Assembly: GCA_900765165.1 (NCBI GenBank)
Contig: CAAFQR010000001.1
Span: 1-17,946 of the forward strand
Reading direction: 5' to 3'
DNA from: Veillonellaceae bacterium
Lineage (GTDB): Bacteria > Bacillota > Negativicutes > Veillonellales > Veillonellaceae
DNA: 17,946 nucleotides
The first letter of the stretch is position 1. Every line of letters starts with the position of its first letter. The position numbers and the translations under genes were made by a program. The notes under the pieces were generated by a model, which was not told the DNA's origin, searched no databases, and was given only the letters and a program-made list of their open reading frames with translations. Positions 8,651 through 16,636 of this stretch are shown here, piece after piece.

Positions 8651-8674
8651 ATACAAATACACATGATTTTGTAT
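8651..8674. promoter_or_regulatory. Inverted repeat between the divergent promoters
   Basis: ATACAAA-N10-TTTGTAT is a perfect 7-bp inverted repeat, two helical turns long. It ends 10 bp before the -35 box of the rightward promoter, the usual place for an activator site. The binding protein is unknown, and chance is possible in sequence this AT-rich. Confidence 0.3.
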
Positions 8675-8684
8675 TGATATTGCA

Positions 8685-8714
8685 TTGACAACTTTCGATA
8701 TGGTATGATATAGT
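8685..8714 (+). promoter_or_regulatory. Promoter of the yfdC-like gene
   Basis: TTGACA (8685-8690) is a perfect -35 box. After 18 bp comes TATAGT (8709-8714), five of six matches to the -10 consensus, preceded by TGA as a TGn extension. Transcription would start near 8721, leaving a leader of about 100 nt before the ATG at 8825. Confidence 0.65.
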
Positions 8715-8808
8715 TATATTATATATTGTACAGAACACGCTCTATTTATGCAGAGTTGACGCATATTTTACACGGTTATTGCGTCTTACTGTACCAAGTT
8801 GGCCACGC

Positions 8809-8818
8809 AAAGGAGGGG
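8809..8818 (+). promoter_or_regulatory. RBS that sets the start of the yfdC-like gene
   Basis: AAAGGAGGGG lies 6 nt before the ATG at 8825. An in-frame ATG at 8726 would add 33 residues, but it has no such site and falls almost on the predicted transcription start, so the downstream ATG is the real start. Confidence 0.85.
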
Positions 8819-8824
8819 ACACTG

Positions 8825-9706
8825 ATGACCGATAACTTAAACACATTATTGAACGAAAAAAAGGAGGCCGTAGTGGCCCACGAAATCAACGCCGTTGATT
8901 TATCCTGGCGCGAGCGCGTCGTTGTAGAAGAACACGAACGCCTATCGCCACACCTGATCTTTGAAATCATCCGCCGCGACGGCATTGAAGAGTTGCTGCG
9001 CCCTACAAAAGCGCTCATCTTCTCCGGACTCGCCGCCGGCATTTTGGTTTCGTTCTCGTTTCTCTGTATGGCCATCTTAAACAGCGCGTTGCCTGATGAA
9101 TCGTGGGCACCGCTGATCGCCAAATGGGGCTATACCATTGGATTTATCCTTGTAATCCTTGGTCGCCTCCAGCTGTTTACAGAAAACACCATCACCACTG
9201 TTGTGCCGATTTTTAAGCCCTTCGCATGGAAGAAGATTATCTTTCTCCTGCGCTTATGGGTTATCGTATTAGGATCGAACCTAGTGGGCACCGCCTTGGC
9301 GGCTACGTTCATGTCGCTGCCCGGTGTCGTTGACCCGCCACTTTCGACAGAACTGGGCCTCATCGCCCATCACGTAGCGAGCTTTACGCCGTGGGAAAAC
9401 GTCATTCGCGGTATCCCGTCCGGCATCCTCATCGCCGCCATCGTGTGGATGATGCCGTCGGCTCGTCATTTCAGCTTCTTCATCATCGCCTTCTTCACCT
9501 ACTTCATCGCCCTCGGCGATTTCACCCACGTGGTCGTAGGGTCGGCGGAAATGTTCTACGCTGTGCTCAACACGGATGCGTCGTTCTACGACTACTTCTT
9601 CCGCTTCCTGTTGCCCACCGGCCTTGGCAACGTCTTAGGCGGCACCGGCGTTTTCACCCTCTTAATCTACGGACAGATTGGAGAAGAGCTGAAGGAAAAA
9701 GCCTAA
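8825..9706 (+). CDS. yfdC: Formate/nitrite transporter family channel, YfdC-like
   Basis: A 293-aa inner-membrane protein of the FNT family, whose pentamers conduct small monovalent anions or their acids. A cytoplasmic N-terminus of about 65 residues precedes six membrane segments. Motifs match, from memory, the E. coli YfdC branch and not FocA or NirC: an RRDGIEEL tract just before the first segment, GYTIGFILVILGRLQLFTENT, LLRLWVIVLGSNLVGT and IALGDFTHVVVGS. His235 in the last of these probably corresponds to the conserved pore histidine of the family. The substrate of YfdC proteins is not established, so formate transport should not be assumed. The gene is monocistronic, with its own promoter and terminator. 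Confidence 0.85.
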   Translation: MTDNLNTLLNEKKEAVVAHEINAVDLSWRERVVVEEHERLSPHLIFEIIRRDGIEELLRPTKALIFSGLAAGILVSFSFLCMAILNSALPDESWAPLIAKWGYTIGFILVILGRLQLFTENTITTVVPIFKPFAWKKIIFLLRLWVIVLGSNLVGTALAATFMSLPGVVDPPLSTELGLIAHHVASFTPWENVIRGIPSGILIAAIVWMMPSARHFSFFIIAFFTYFIALGDFTHVVVGSAEMFYAVLNTDASFYDYFFRFLLPTGLGNVLGGTGVFTLLIYGQIGEELKEKA

Positions 9707-9739
9707 TCTGTAAAATAAACACCCGCTCCAGCGGTATGC

Positions 9740-9779
9740 AAAAAGAGTCTGTTACCTAGCTTGGTAACAGACTCTTTTT
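9740..9779. terminator. Bidirectional terminator between convergent genes
   Basis: A perfect 17-bp inverted repeat (9740-9756 with 9763-9779) has a 6-nt loop. It starts with five A and ends with five T, so both strands give a stem followed by a T run. It sits 34 nt after the yfdC-like stop and 34 nt after the stop of the convergent EamA gene, and serves both. Confidence 0.95.
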
Positions 9780-9812
9780 ATATGCCAACGCACTTAGCAT
9801 CAGCCAATCATA

Positions 9813-10736
9813 CTATTTAATTTCATTCCACAGCGCAAAGCCCAGTATCATGGCGCCACCGATGCACTGCACTAGCGTAATAGGCTCCTGAAGCACTACA
9901 ACGGACAGGATAACCGCCAGTAGCGGATCCAGGTAACTGAGCACCGCCACCGTTTGCCCCGGAATGCGCGGCAACGAGGAAAAATAAATGCAATACGCAA
10001 AGCCGGTATGGACAATGCCGAGCACCAGCATGCAGATAAACCCCAAGCCGTGAAGCTCGGTGAAATGAAACCCATCCGTCAACGCTACATAAGGCGTTGC
10101 AACGATGACTGCCGCAATAAACTGCAACAACGTACGTTGCACACCGGCTACGTGGCGAATGCGCTTATTGAGGAGCACCACGGTAGCGTAGAACACCGCC
10201 GCACCGAGGCCGTAAAGAATGCCCAAACCGTTGGCGGAGCCGTTCATTTCACCACTGCCAACGATGAGCACCAGCCCCAAGGTGGCCATAATGAAGCACA
10301 CAATCTGCTTAGGCCCCAAGTGCTCTCGGAAGAGCACCGCCGACGCAATGGTCACCAACGTTGGTGCAAAGTAATAACTAATAGTGGCCAAGGACACCGT
10401 CGTGTTCGCATAAGCCTGGAACAACAGCACCCAGTTAATGCCAATAGCCGCGCCGGATAAGAGAAGCCACAGCACATCGGACTTCGTAATATTTTTCGGC
10501 CACCCTTGGCGCGATATGACGAGGAATGCGGCGACGCAGATAATAGCCAGTATCCCCCGATACAAAGCAATTTCACCGGACGCTAACGGAATATTCCGCG
10601 TAAACACGCCGATGGTCCCGAAGATGAGCATAGCGCTCACCAACTGGAGGCGCGCACCGTGACTCTTGCCTTGATCACCGGCGCCCGTCGTGGCAGTGGT
10701 CGCCCCCGCCACTGTCGTCAAACTCTCTTTTTCCAT
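9813..10736 (-). CDS. EamA-family (DMT) transporter
   Basis: A 307-aa drug/metabolite transporter with about ten membrane segments arranged as two EamA repeats, roughly residues 30-165 and 172-305. Typical features are the first-helix start LQLVSAMLIFGTIGVFTRNI, EIALYRG, SYYFAPTLVTIASAVLFREHL and, in the second repeat, VAVLSYLDPLLAVILSVVVLQEPI. The N-terminal 28 residues are Ala/Thr/Gly-rich and unusual for the family. The substrate is unknown; relatives export amino acids and other metabolites. ACCTCC at 10742-10747 is the complement of its RBS. It starts 24 bp after yhaN and is the last gene of the MocR-yhaO-yhaN operon. Confidence 0.88.
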   Translation of the reverse strand: MEKESLTTVAGATTATTGAGDQGKSHGARLQLVSAMLIFGTIGVFTRNIPLASGEIALYRGILAIICVAAFLVISRQGWPKNITKSDVLWLLLSGAAIGINWVLLFQAYANTTVSLATISYYFAPTLVTIASAVLFREHLGPKQIVCFIMATLGLVLIVGSGEMNGSANGLGILYGLGAAVFYATVVLLNKRIRHVAGVQRTLLQFIAAVIVATPYVALTDGFHFTELHGLGFICMLVLGIVHTGFAYCIYFSSLPRIPGQTVAVLSYLDPLLAVILSVVVLQEPITLVQCIGGAMILGFALWNEIK

Positions 10737-10760
10737 ACACTACCTCCGTATATTGGTTTG

Positions 10761-13655
10761 CTATTCAGCACCATTCAAGGCATAGCAATCAATACCGTCT
10801 ACTGTTTTAGCCAGCTCGTACGTGCCATTATGGCAAGTAAATACCAGCACCTGCTCCGTTTTACCAATATGCGCCAACAGCTTCAGCGCCGCGCGCTGCC
10901 GTTCTTCGTCAAAGCGCACCAAAATATCGTCGAGGATGATAGGCAACGATTCCACCCGTTCGCTAAATACCTTCGCTAGGCTCAAGCGCAACGCCAAGTA
11001 CACCTGATCCGCAAGACCACTGCTCCAACGAGCCGGCGGTACGCGGTCATTGGTGTTATCCACCAAATAGAGCGCTTCCGGCGCGGCTTCCGTGTCCAGC
11101 GTGTAGCGGCCATCGGTTAAGATGCCAATGTATTCCGACGCGCGGGCCAACATCTTCGGCTGCCGTTCCTTTTCATAACGACGCTGCGCCGTATCGAGGA
11201 AATGACTGGTCAAGGCTTGTGCCGCCCAGTCTTCCAAGGCTTCGCTCAGTTCCGCTTCTTGCTGGGCCTGTTCCTGCAAGGCCGCCGTCTGCGCCTTGTC
11301 ATTGCCGAGGGACGCTAAGGCCTCCTGCAAGCGACCGCGCTGTTCGTAAAGCGCCGTTAAACGATTCTGCAAGGTGTTGATTTCAGACTGGCAACGTTCG
11401 CTTTCTTCAAGCCATTTATTCTTATTATCGCCCTTCAAACGACGATACAAGAGCTCGTGATTTTCGCCCTTTGGCGCCAACAATTCAAGCTGCGCCACGC
11501 TTTGCTTGTAAATGGTGTCCCACTGACGATAGCGATCCTGCTCCAACAGCTTCATGCGATATTCGCCGGCCGTGGCAATGCCGCTCTTCTGAAGAAGCTC
11601 AGCCTGCTGCAATAGCAAGTCCTTTTCCTTGCGGCTCCATTGGTCGTACTCTTCGCGGTAATTCTTGCGCTGCGATTCCTTCTGTTCCCACTGCGCCTGA
11701 TTGCGACGATGGGATTGTAAAACACTATATACACGGCGCAATTCCACCGGCGTTACCGGGTTGGTGAAATTAAGCTTTTCCCACAACTCGGCACCGCGCT
11801 CTTCAATAGCGGTCAGCGCATCCTTGTGTTCCTGCAAGCGCTTTTCGTAGCCCTTATATTCATTAAGCTGTTCCATGTAGCTGTCGTATTCTTGCTTCAT
11901 GCCAAAGAAATCACTGTCCGTCAAGGTACGACGAGCCGCTTTCGGCAACCAGCGCTGCCAAGCTTCCATAGCGTGAGTACCGTTCGCTTCCAGCTCTTTG
12001 CCTTCAGCTACCCATTTTTCTTTTGCCTGTTCGAAGCTATGAAGCTGCGCCAGCGCCACATTGTGGTGCGCCAGCTGTTCTCGAAGCTTCCGTACAGACT
12101 CAACGATAGTGGCCATAGCGGCCCCATCCGTCGGCACAGTCCAGCCCTGTTCGGCGCAAAGCTTAGCCAGCGTTTCTTCGCGGCTCGTCTTCGTACCCTC
12201 TACGGAGGCTAAGGCTTTTCGGCCTGCACTGTCTACGCGCCAGCCCCAGCCACCGGCAATAATGGCGAGCACGATAAGCGCGCCACCAACGGCAGGCATA
12301 GCGGGGAGCATCACAAAGGCGACAACAGCCAAGATAACCAGTAAGGCCGCTACGCCGTAGCCAATCTTGCCTTTCTTAGCATTGGCACCGGTGCCGGTTA
12401 CCTCAGCAACTGCAGTCTGCTTGGCATCGTACGCCGCCTGTACGGCTGCTAAGGCCTTTTCCTTAGCGATAACCTTCTCTTCTTCGGCCCGTACCGACGT
12501 ATCGGTACCACCAGTCGGATCCTCCGGCTGACGACCTTGCCAGTTAATATACGCTTCTCGGGCACTGCGCAAATTACCGGCTAACCGTTCGCCGTCGCGC
12601 CAGTTCACGTCCGCTGGCATTTCTTCATTTTCGCGCCACATGGTGTGCATGCGACGAGACAGCGCCAGCTGTTCCTTCACCTTCGCCAGGTACGCCATGC
12701 CCTGTTCGCATTCCTTTTTCAGCTGCGTCCACTTGGAAATTTCCTGGTACAAGCTTTCAATTTCCGATGCATAAATGCCGATAGGCGAGTCCGGACTGAA
12801 GTTATCCGGCACCAAGCCTTCTTCCTTGCCGCGCCAAATGCGCATATGCTCACGGCACTGGTTGATTTCCGCATCAAGAGCCAGGAACGCATCCCGTTCT
12901 AAAACCTGCGTATCCGCCAGGCGCGTCAGATTGCTCTTCGCTTCTTCGGCGCGCTTATACACGTCCCACGCGCGGAGCACCAAATCAATGCTATCGCCGT
13001 AGTCCTGCCATTCCTTTAAGCGTTCCCGCAGTTCCTTTTCCGTCACGTCTGTGCCGTCCAGTTCCTGCTGCAGCTTACTATATTCGCCTTGTCGTTCGTT
13101 AAGCTCGCCAATCTTGCCCTGAATCTGCTTCAGCTTTTCCATGAGCACGTTGATTTTACGCTTCCCGTTCGCAGAAGCAACTAGCAATTCGCCGGATGCC
13201 TTTTCGATTTCCTGCACGGCAGAGCTCATCTTTTCGCCACCTTCGGCACCAAAGAAACGAGTGCGTACTTCCATTTCGTTGAGTACGTCGCCGCCTTGCA
13301 AATCATCAAGGGTAACGCCGAAAATGCTGTCATAGGTCTTCTTCGTCAGCCCATGCCACCACAGCGCCGATGGTTCCTGCGTAATCGCTTCGCCGCCAGC
13401 CTTGTAGAAATGAAGTACCTTACCATCGCGGCCAATGTGGTACGTGCCATCCTTGCGGGTCACCGTCAAATGACCGCTGCCCGTACCGTATTGCTTGCTT
13501 TTCTTGCCAAAAAGCAAGAAACGTAAGCCTGCCAAGAGCGACGTTTTACCACTCTCGTTCGGTCCATATATTAACTGAACACCATCGGCGGTAGGCGTAA
13601 ACGTCCGATCCCGATAGGGTCCGAATTCTTTGAAATAAATCTCCTTAATCCTCAT
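10761..13655 (-). CDS. yhaN: YhaN: Rad50/SbcC-like ATPase with a membrane hairpin
   Basis: A 964-aa SMC-like ATPase of the AAA_27/YhaN type. The Walker A motif is GPNESGKTS (31-39), the ABC signature-like motif is WSSGLADQVYLALRL, and Walker B is LPIILDD with D909 and D910. The ATPase halves are joined by long coiled coils (about 160-400 and 490-870). At the centre, where Rad50 has its CxxC zinc hook, two hydrophobic segments (about 432-473) separated by a short turn form a membrane hairpin. I see no CxxC hook. The start codon lies 11 bp inside the end of yhaO, with AGGAG (complement of 13662-13666) upstream, so the two are translationally coupled. It probably acts with YhaO as a membrane-tethered Mre11-Rad50-like DNA-processing complex. 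The biological role of the family is poorly known. Confidence 0.9.
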   Translation of the reverse strand: MRIKEIYFKEFGPYRDRTFTPTADGVQLIYGPNESGKTSLLAGLRFLLFGKKSKQYGTGSGHLTVTRKDGTYHIGRDGKVLHFYKAGGEAITQEPSALWWHGLTKKTYDSIFGVTLDDLQGGDVLNEMEVRTRFFGAEGGEKMSSAVQEIEKASGELLVASANGKRKINVLMEKLKQIQGKIGELNERQGEYSKLQQELDGTDVTEKELRERLKEWQDYGDSIDLVLRAWDVYKRAEEAKSNLTRLADTQVLERDAFLALDAEINQCREHMRIWRGKEEGLVPDNFSPDSPIGIYASEIESLYQEISKWTQLKKECEQGMAYLAKVKEQLALSRRMHTMWRENEEMPADVNWRDGERLAGNLRSAREAYINWQGRQPEDPTGGTDTSVRAEEEKVIAKEKALAAVQAAYDAKQTAVAEVTGTGANAKKGKIGYGVAALLVILAVVAFVMLPAMPAVGGALIVLAIIAGGWGWRVDSAGRKALASVEGTKTSREETLAKLCAEQGWTVPTDGAAMATIVESVRKLREQLAHHNVALAQLHSFEQAKEKWVAEGKELEANGTHAMEAWQRWLPKAARRTLTDSDFFGMKQEYDSYMEQLNEYKGYEKRLQEHKDALTAIEERGAELWEKLNFTNPVTPVELRRVYSVLQSHRRNQAQWEQKESQRKNYREEYDQWSRKEKDLLLQQAELLQKSGIATAGEYRMKLLEQDRYRQWDTIYKQSVAQLELLAPKGENHELLYRRLKGDNKNKWLEESERCQSEINTLQNRLTALYEQRGRLQEALASLGNDKAQTAALQEQAQQEAELSEALEDWAAQALTSHFLDTAQRRYEKERQPKMLARASEYIGILTDGRYTLDTEAAPEALYLVDNTNDRVPPARWSSGLADQVYLALRLSLAKVFSERVESLPIILDDILVRFDEERQRAALKLLAHIGKTEQVLVFTCHNGTYELAKTVDGIDCYALNGAE

Positions 13656-14916
13656 CGCTATCTCCTATAAGGCGCGCAGCGCCTTCCGTTTCGGCTCTTC
13701 GCAAAGCCCGCATCAACAAATCATCGGTCAACAAGCGCCGATAGCCACCTAAGCGCTTCGTTTCCGGTCGATCATCTAAAATAGCACGCACTGCAGCGAG
13801 GCGTGCGCCATCATCTAAGGTTGCCACTTGGTCATAGGCGCGCAAATAGTCACCGGCCAAGTCTTCCAGTTTCCGTCGTTCCTGCCAGTCTACGGGAATG
13901 GTGGTCATATCCGTTATGGCATACGGCATAACAAACCCGAAGGTGCCTGCCTCTTCCGCCTGAGAGCTTTCCAGCCACAAGCGGCGCACCGATTCCTCGC
14001 GGCACAAGGAACTCATAGGCCCAGCGCCACTCAATACGATTTCCAAGAGCACCGGTTTCTTATGCTTACGGAGCATTTCCTTTTTATGGCGAATCATCTC
14101 TTCCAGCTCTGCACTGCTCTGCACGGTGCCAATGTCGATAATAGCCTGTTCAAAGCGCAGTGCTTCCGTTTCCCGAAAATCTGCCTGCACGCGGCCATTG
14201 GCACTAACCTGCACGAGATAACAGCCTTTGGCGCCAATTTCCTTGCGATGTAAGCCTTGCGGATTGCCGGAGTACACAATGTGCGGATTTTCATGTAAAA
14301 TCTGACGCTTATGGATATGGCCAACGGCCCAATAGCCCATGGGAATCTTCAGCAAATCATCGAGAGTACACGGCGCCGTGTCATCGTGGTCCGGCGACGC
14401 GCCAATGGTCCCGTGAAATAACCCGATACTGAACGGATCGTCGTGGAAGGGTTTTAATTTCACAGCCAAGTTTTCCTTAACGTTCTGCTTGTTGCAGCTA
14501 ATGCCGTACACATAGGCAGCCGCACGACCGCCGACCATGAGAGGCACTCGTTCCGGTGCTTTATCGGAAAAGACGTGCACATTGTCCGGCAAGGGCACCG
14601 CTACGCCGTCGCCGCCCATGGGGTCGTGATTGCCATGCACCATAAATACAGGAATCCGCTTTTCCGCCAGCCGTTCACATTCGCGGGCGAATCGCACCTG
14701 TGCTTCCAGGTTTCGTTCCTCGCTATCATAAATATCGCCGGTGATGAGCACTGCATCGACCCGTTCGTCTAAGGCTAGACGCACTATGGCCTCGAAGGAC
14801 CGGTACGTCGCGCGGTTAGCCACTTCGTCCACCTGCCGGCCCAGTGACTTAACATAGCGAAACGGCGTTCCTAAATGCAAGTCGCCACATTGTATAAATC
14901 GAAATGAAATTCCCAT
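13645..14916 (-). CDS. yhaO: YhaO: SbcD/Mre11-like metallophosphoesterase nuclease
   Basis: A 423-aa calcineurin-like metallophosphoesterase of the Mre11/SbcD DNA nuclease group. All metal-binding motifs are present: GDLHLG (D12, H14), GDIYD (D61), GNHD (N96, H97, D98), H168 in LFHGT, and GHIH (H200, H202) followed by YSGNPQG. The C-terminal 150 residues form the capping and partner-binding part. This predicts a manganese-dependent 3'-5' exonuclease/endonuclease whose activity is gated by the YhaN ATPase. It starts 1 bp after the stop of the MocR gene, with an AAGGA RBS inside that gene (complement of 14924-14928). It overlaps yhaN by 11 bp. Confidence 0.92.
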   Translation of the reverse strand: MGISFRFIQCGDLHLGTPFRYVKSLGRQVDEVANRATYRSFEAIVRLALDERVDAVLITGDIYDSEERNLEAQVRFARECERLAEKRIPVFMVHGNHDPMGGDGVAVPLPDNVHVFSDKAPERVPLMVGGRAAAYVYGISCNKQNVKENLAVKLKPFHDDPFSIGLFHGTIGASPDHDDTAPCTLDDLLKIPMGYWAVGHIHKRQILHENPHIVYSGNPQGLHRKEIGAKGCYLVQVSANGRVQADFRETEALRFEQAIIDIGTVQSSAELEEMIRHKKEMLRKHKKPVLLEIVLSGAGPMSSLCREESVRRLWLESSQAEEAGTFGFVMPYAITDMTTIPVDWQERRKLEDLAGDYLRAYDQVATLDDGARLAAVRAILDDRPETKRLGGYRRLLTDDLLMRALRRAETEGAARLIGDSDED

Positions 14917-14917
14917 A

Positions 14918-16348
14918 TCATAATCCTTTCCACGCGCGCGCCAATTGCGCTACTGCCGGCGCCAAGCGCTTTGTCGGAATTGCACTAAAAGACAACAGGA
15001 CAGCTACGCCATCCTCGGCTGACTGCACATCAGCCTTGACTGCACAGCCATGCTGTGCCGCCTTTGCCAGCAAGGTTTCCGCCGTCACCGCTCGATGAAC
15101 GGTGACCGCAATATACACCCCGCCAGCCGGCACGGTTACGTCAATCATGTCACCAAATTGGTCCTGCAATAACCGCACCATATACTTACTTTTATCGTGA
15201 TAATGCTTGCGGAGTCGCCGAATTTGCTTGCTCCACTCGCCTGCTTCAATATAACCGGCCCACACGAGCTGTTCCATAACGCCTGCACTTTGGCGGTACC
15301 GGTTGCGCTGCAGCTGATACTGCGCCGCCAAGGACGGTGGCAATACCATGTAGCTTAAGCGAATCGCCGGTGGCAACACCTTCGACGGCGTGCCCAAATA
15401 GATAACCCGTGAAGCCGTATCTAATCCAAATAACGACATCATGGGCCGCCCGTAATAGCGCAGCTCACTGTCGTAATCATCTTCTATAATATACCGGGGC
15501 CCTGCCGCTGCCCAACGCAATAAGCTATGTCGTTGCGCTACGCTCATGACGGCGCCGCGCCGGTCACCATGAGACGGCATGCAATAAATCGCTTCAATGC
15601 CTTCTTCGGTTAACCGAGTCGGTAAGTCCACGTCAGCTTGTGATAAAATGACAACCCGAAAACCGTAATCGGAAAATACGCCAGCCACGCCGGCAAAGAC
15701 CGTCTTATCGATAGCCACCGCTGTAACGCCGGCCTGCTTCAACAATGACGCAATGACCGTCACCGATGACTGGGTCCCACTGCCGACGACAATTTGCGAT
15801 TCCTGCGCCATAACGCCGCGGGCATGACGCAAATAGTCAACCAGCTGATGCCGCAGCTCCGTTTCGCCTTGCGCATCGCCGTAGCCCATGAGACGGTCCG
15901 GACTGCGCAATACGTAGCCAATATAGCGTTTCCACCGGGCATAGTCAAAGCCTTCCGGATCCATAGCACCCGTCGCAAAATCGTACTGAATGGCATGGAC
16001 CACCGGTGGCATTTCTTGGTAAACCGGCTCCTTGGTTGTCATAGGATTGCGAACTGCGTTAACAATCTGGGCACTATGATGATGATAATTCATTTCACCA
16101 CTGCCATCGTCCGATAGGGGCAGTACTTCGTAAGGCGACCGATTGTGGGCCTTAATGTAGCCCTCCGCCGCCAGCTGAATGTACGCCTGCTCTACGGTAA
16201 TCTTACTGACACCTTTTTCAGCCGCTAAGGCCCGCACCGACGGCAGTTTTGTCCCGGCAGGAAGCTGACCACTTTCAATGCCATCGCGAATATACTGATA
16301 AATCTGCTCGTACAGCGGTTTATCACTCATCCTATCCAGCATCAGCAC
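14918..16348 (-). CDS. MocR-type regulator (GntR HTH + aminotransferase fold)
   Basis: About 476 aa. Residues near 10-75 form a GntR winged helix-turn-helix (LYEQIYQYIRDGIESGQLPA, GTKLPSVRALAAEKGVSKIT). The rest has the fold of a type I PLP aminotransferase, with YCMPSHGDRRGAVMS, the cofactor-ring Asp in IIEDDYDSELRY, and the Schiff-base lysine in GTPSKVLPPAIRLSY (residue 326 counted from 16357). MocR proteins sense PLP or amino-type ligands and commonly control neighbouring genes. I chose the GTG at 16348 because AGGAGG (16357-16362) lies 8 nt upstream. An in-frame GTG at 16357 overlaps that site, and an ATG at 16342 is slightly far. It heads an operon with yhaO, yhaN and an EamA transporter and is divergent from bioB, so autoregulation or bioB control is possible. 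Confidence 0.88.
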   Translation of the reverse strand: MLMLDRMSDKPLYEQIYQYIRDGIESGQLPAGTKLPSVRALAAEKGVSKITVEQAYIQLAAEGYIKAHNRSPYEVLPLSDDGSGEMNYHHHSAQIVNAVRNPMTTKEPVYQEMPPVVHAIQYDFATGAMDPEGFDYARWKRYIGYVLRSPDRLMGYGDAQGETELRHQLVDYLRHARGVMAQESQIVVGSGTQSSVTVIASLLKQAGVTAVAIDKTVFAGVAGVFSDYGFRVVILSQADVDLPTRLTEEGIEAIYCMPSHGDRRGAVMSVAQRHSLLRWAAAGPRYIIEDDYDSELRYYGRPMMSLFGLDTASRVIYLGTPSKVLPPAIRLSYMVLPPSLAAQYQLQRNRYRQSAGVMEQLVWAGYIEAGEWSKQIRRLRKHYHDKSKYMVRLLQDQFGDMIDVTVPAGGVYIAVTVHRAVTAETLLAKAAQHGCAVKADVQSAEDGVAVLLSFSAIPTKRLAPAVAQLARAWKGL

Positions 16349-16356
16349 AGCGGCCA

Positions 16357-16362
16357 CCTCCT
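16357..16362 (-). promoter_or_regulatory. RBS that decides the MocR start
   Basis: The minus strand reads AGGAGG here, 8 nt before the GTG at 16348. A longer in-frame reading from the GTG at 16357 would start inside this site and would have only a weak AGGA upstream, so the shorter protein is preferred. Confidence 0.65.
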
Positions 16363-16515
16363 CATCCTAAACACCATAGTAGTTATATATTTTACCACAC
16401 AATTGGCCTTATGTTTCTATTTTACAACCACTAACTCGATTTTCAAACAAAAAGATTCACTCATTGAACATCGTTATCAATCAAGTTCGGTCATCATTCG
16501 TAGAAGTAAATCCTA

Positions 16516-16547
16516 TTGTTAACCTATGCATTTTTCGCAGTTGACTA
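16516..16547 (+). promoter_or_regulatory. Candidate BirA operator of bioB
   Basis: TTGTTAACC (16516-16524) is a full match to the left half of the BirA box. After 14 bp, AGTTGACTA (16539-16547) matches 6 of 9 positions of the expected right half GGTTAACAA. The right half covers the -35 box of the bioB promoter, so biotinyl-AMP-loaded BirA bound here would exclude RNA polymerase. The weak right half leaves doubt. Confidence 0.5.
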
Positions 16548-16569
16548 TAATCAACCAGATTCGTATAAT
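16541..16569 (+). promoter_or_regulatory. bioB promoter
   Basis: TTGACT (16541-16546), a 17-bp spacer and a perfect TATAAT (16564-16569) make a near-consensus vegetative promoter. Transcription would start near 16576, giving a 60-nt leader. The leader contains a weak 5-bp hairpin (16591-16595 with 16601-16605). Confidence 0.8.
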
Positions 16570-16636
16570 GATAGCAACGACAATCGTCGACTGCTCAATA
16601 AGCAGAGTTAGGTAAAGATATACAGAGGTGTAGCAC

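Larger units (their letters stand above)
8475..8824. other. Divergent control region, gltB / yfdC-like
   Basis: This 350-bp AT-rich gap carries no ORF that I trust. It holds, from left to right, the gltB RBS (8483-8488), a possible gltB -10 (8582-8587), an inverted repeat (8651-8674), a good rightward promoter (8685-8714) and the RBS of the channel gene (8809-8818). Both transcripts would have leaders of about 100 nt. I recognise no known riboswitch in either leader. Confidence 0.7.

Noticed and set aside
8726..8824. 33-codon N-terminal extension of the yfdC-like gene
   Set aside because: It lacks an RBS, begins almost on the predicted transcription start, and the strong RBS at 8809-8818 serves the ATG at 8825.
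16389..16394. TAAAAT on the minus strand as a -10 for the MocR operon
   Set aside because: No supporting -35 or TGn extension was found, and the surroundings are so AT-rich that such matches are expected.
16463..16481. ATTGA-N9-TCAAT repeat upstream of bioB, a possible FNR-type site
   Set aside because: The spacing does not fit the FNR consensus TTGAT-N4-ATCAA, and the site is far upstream of the bioB promoter.
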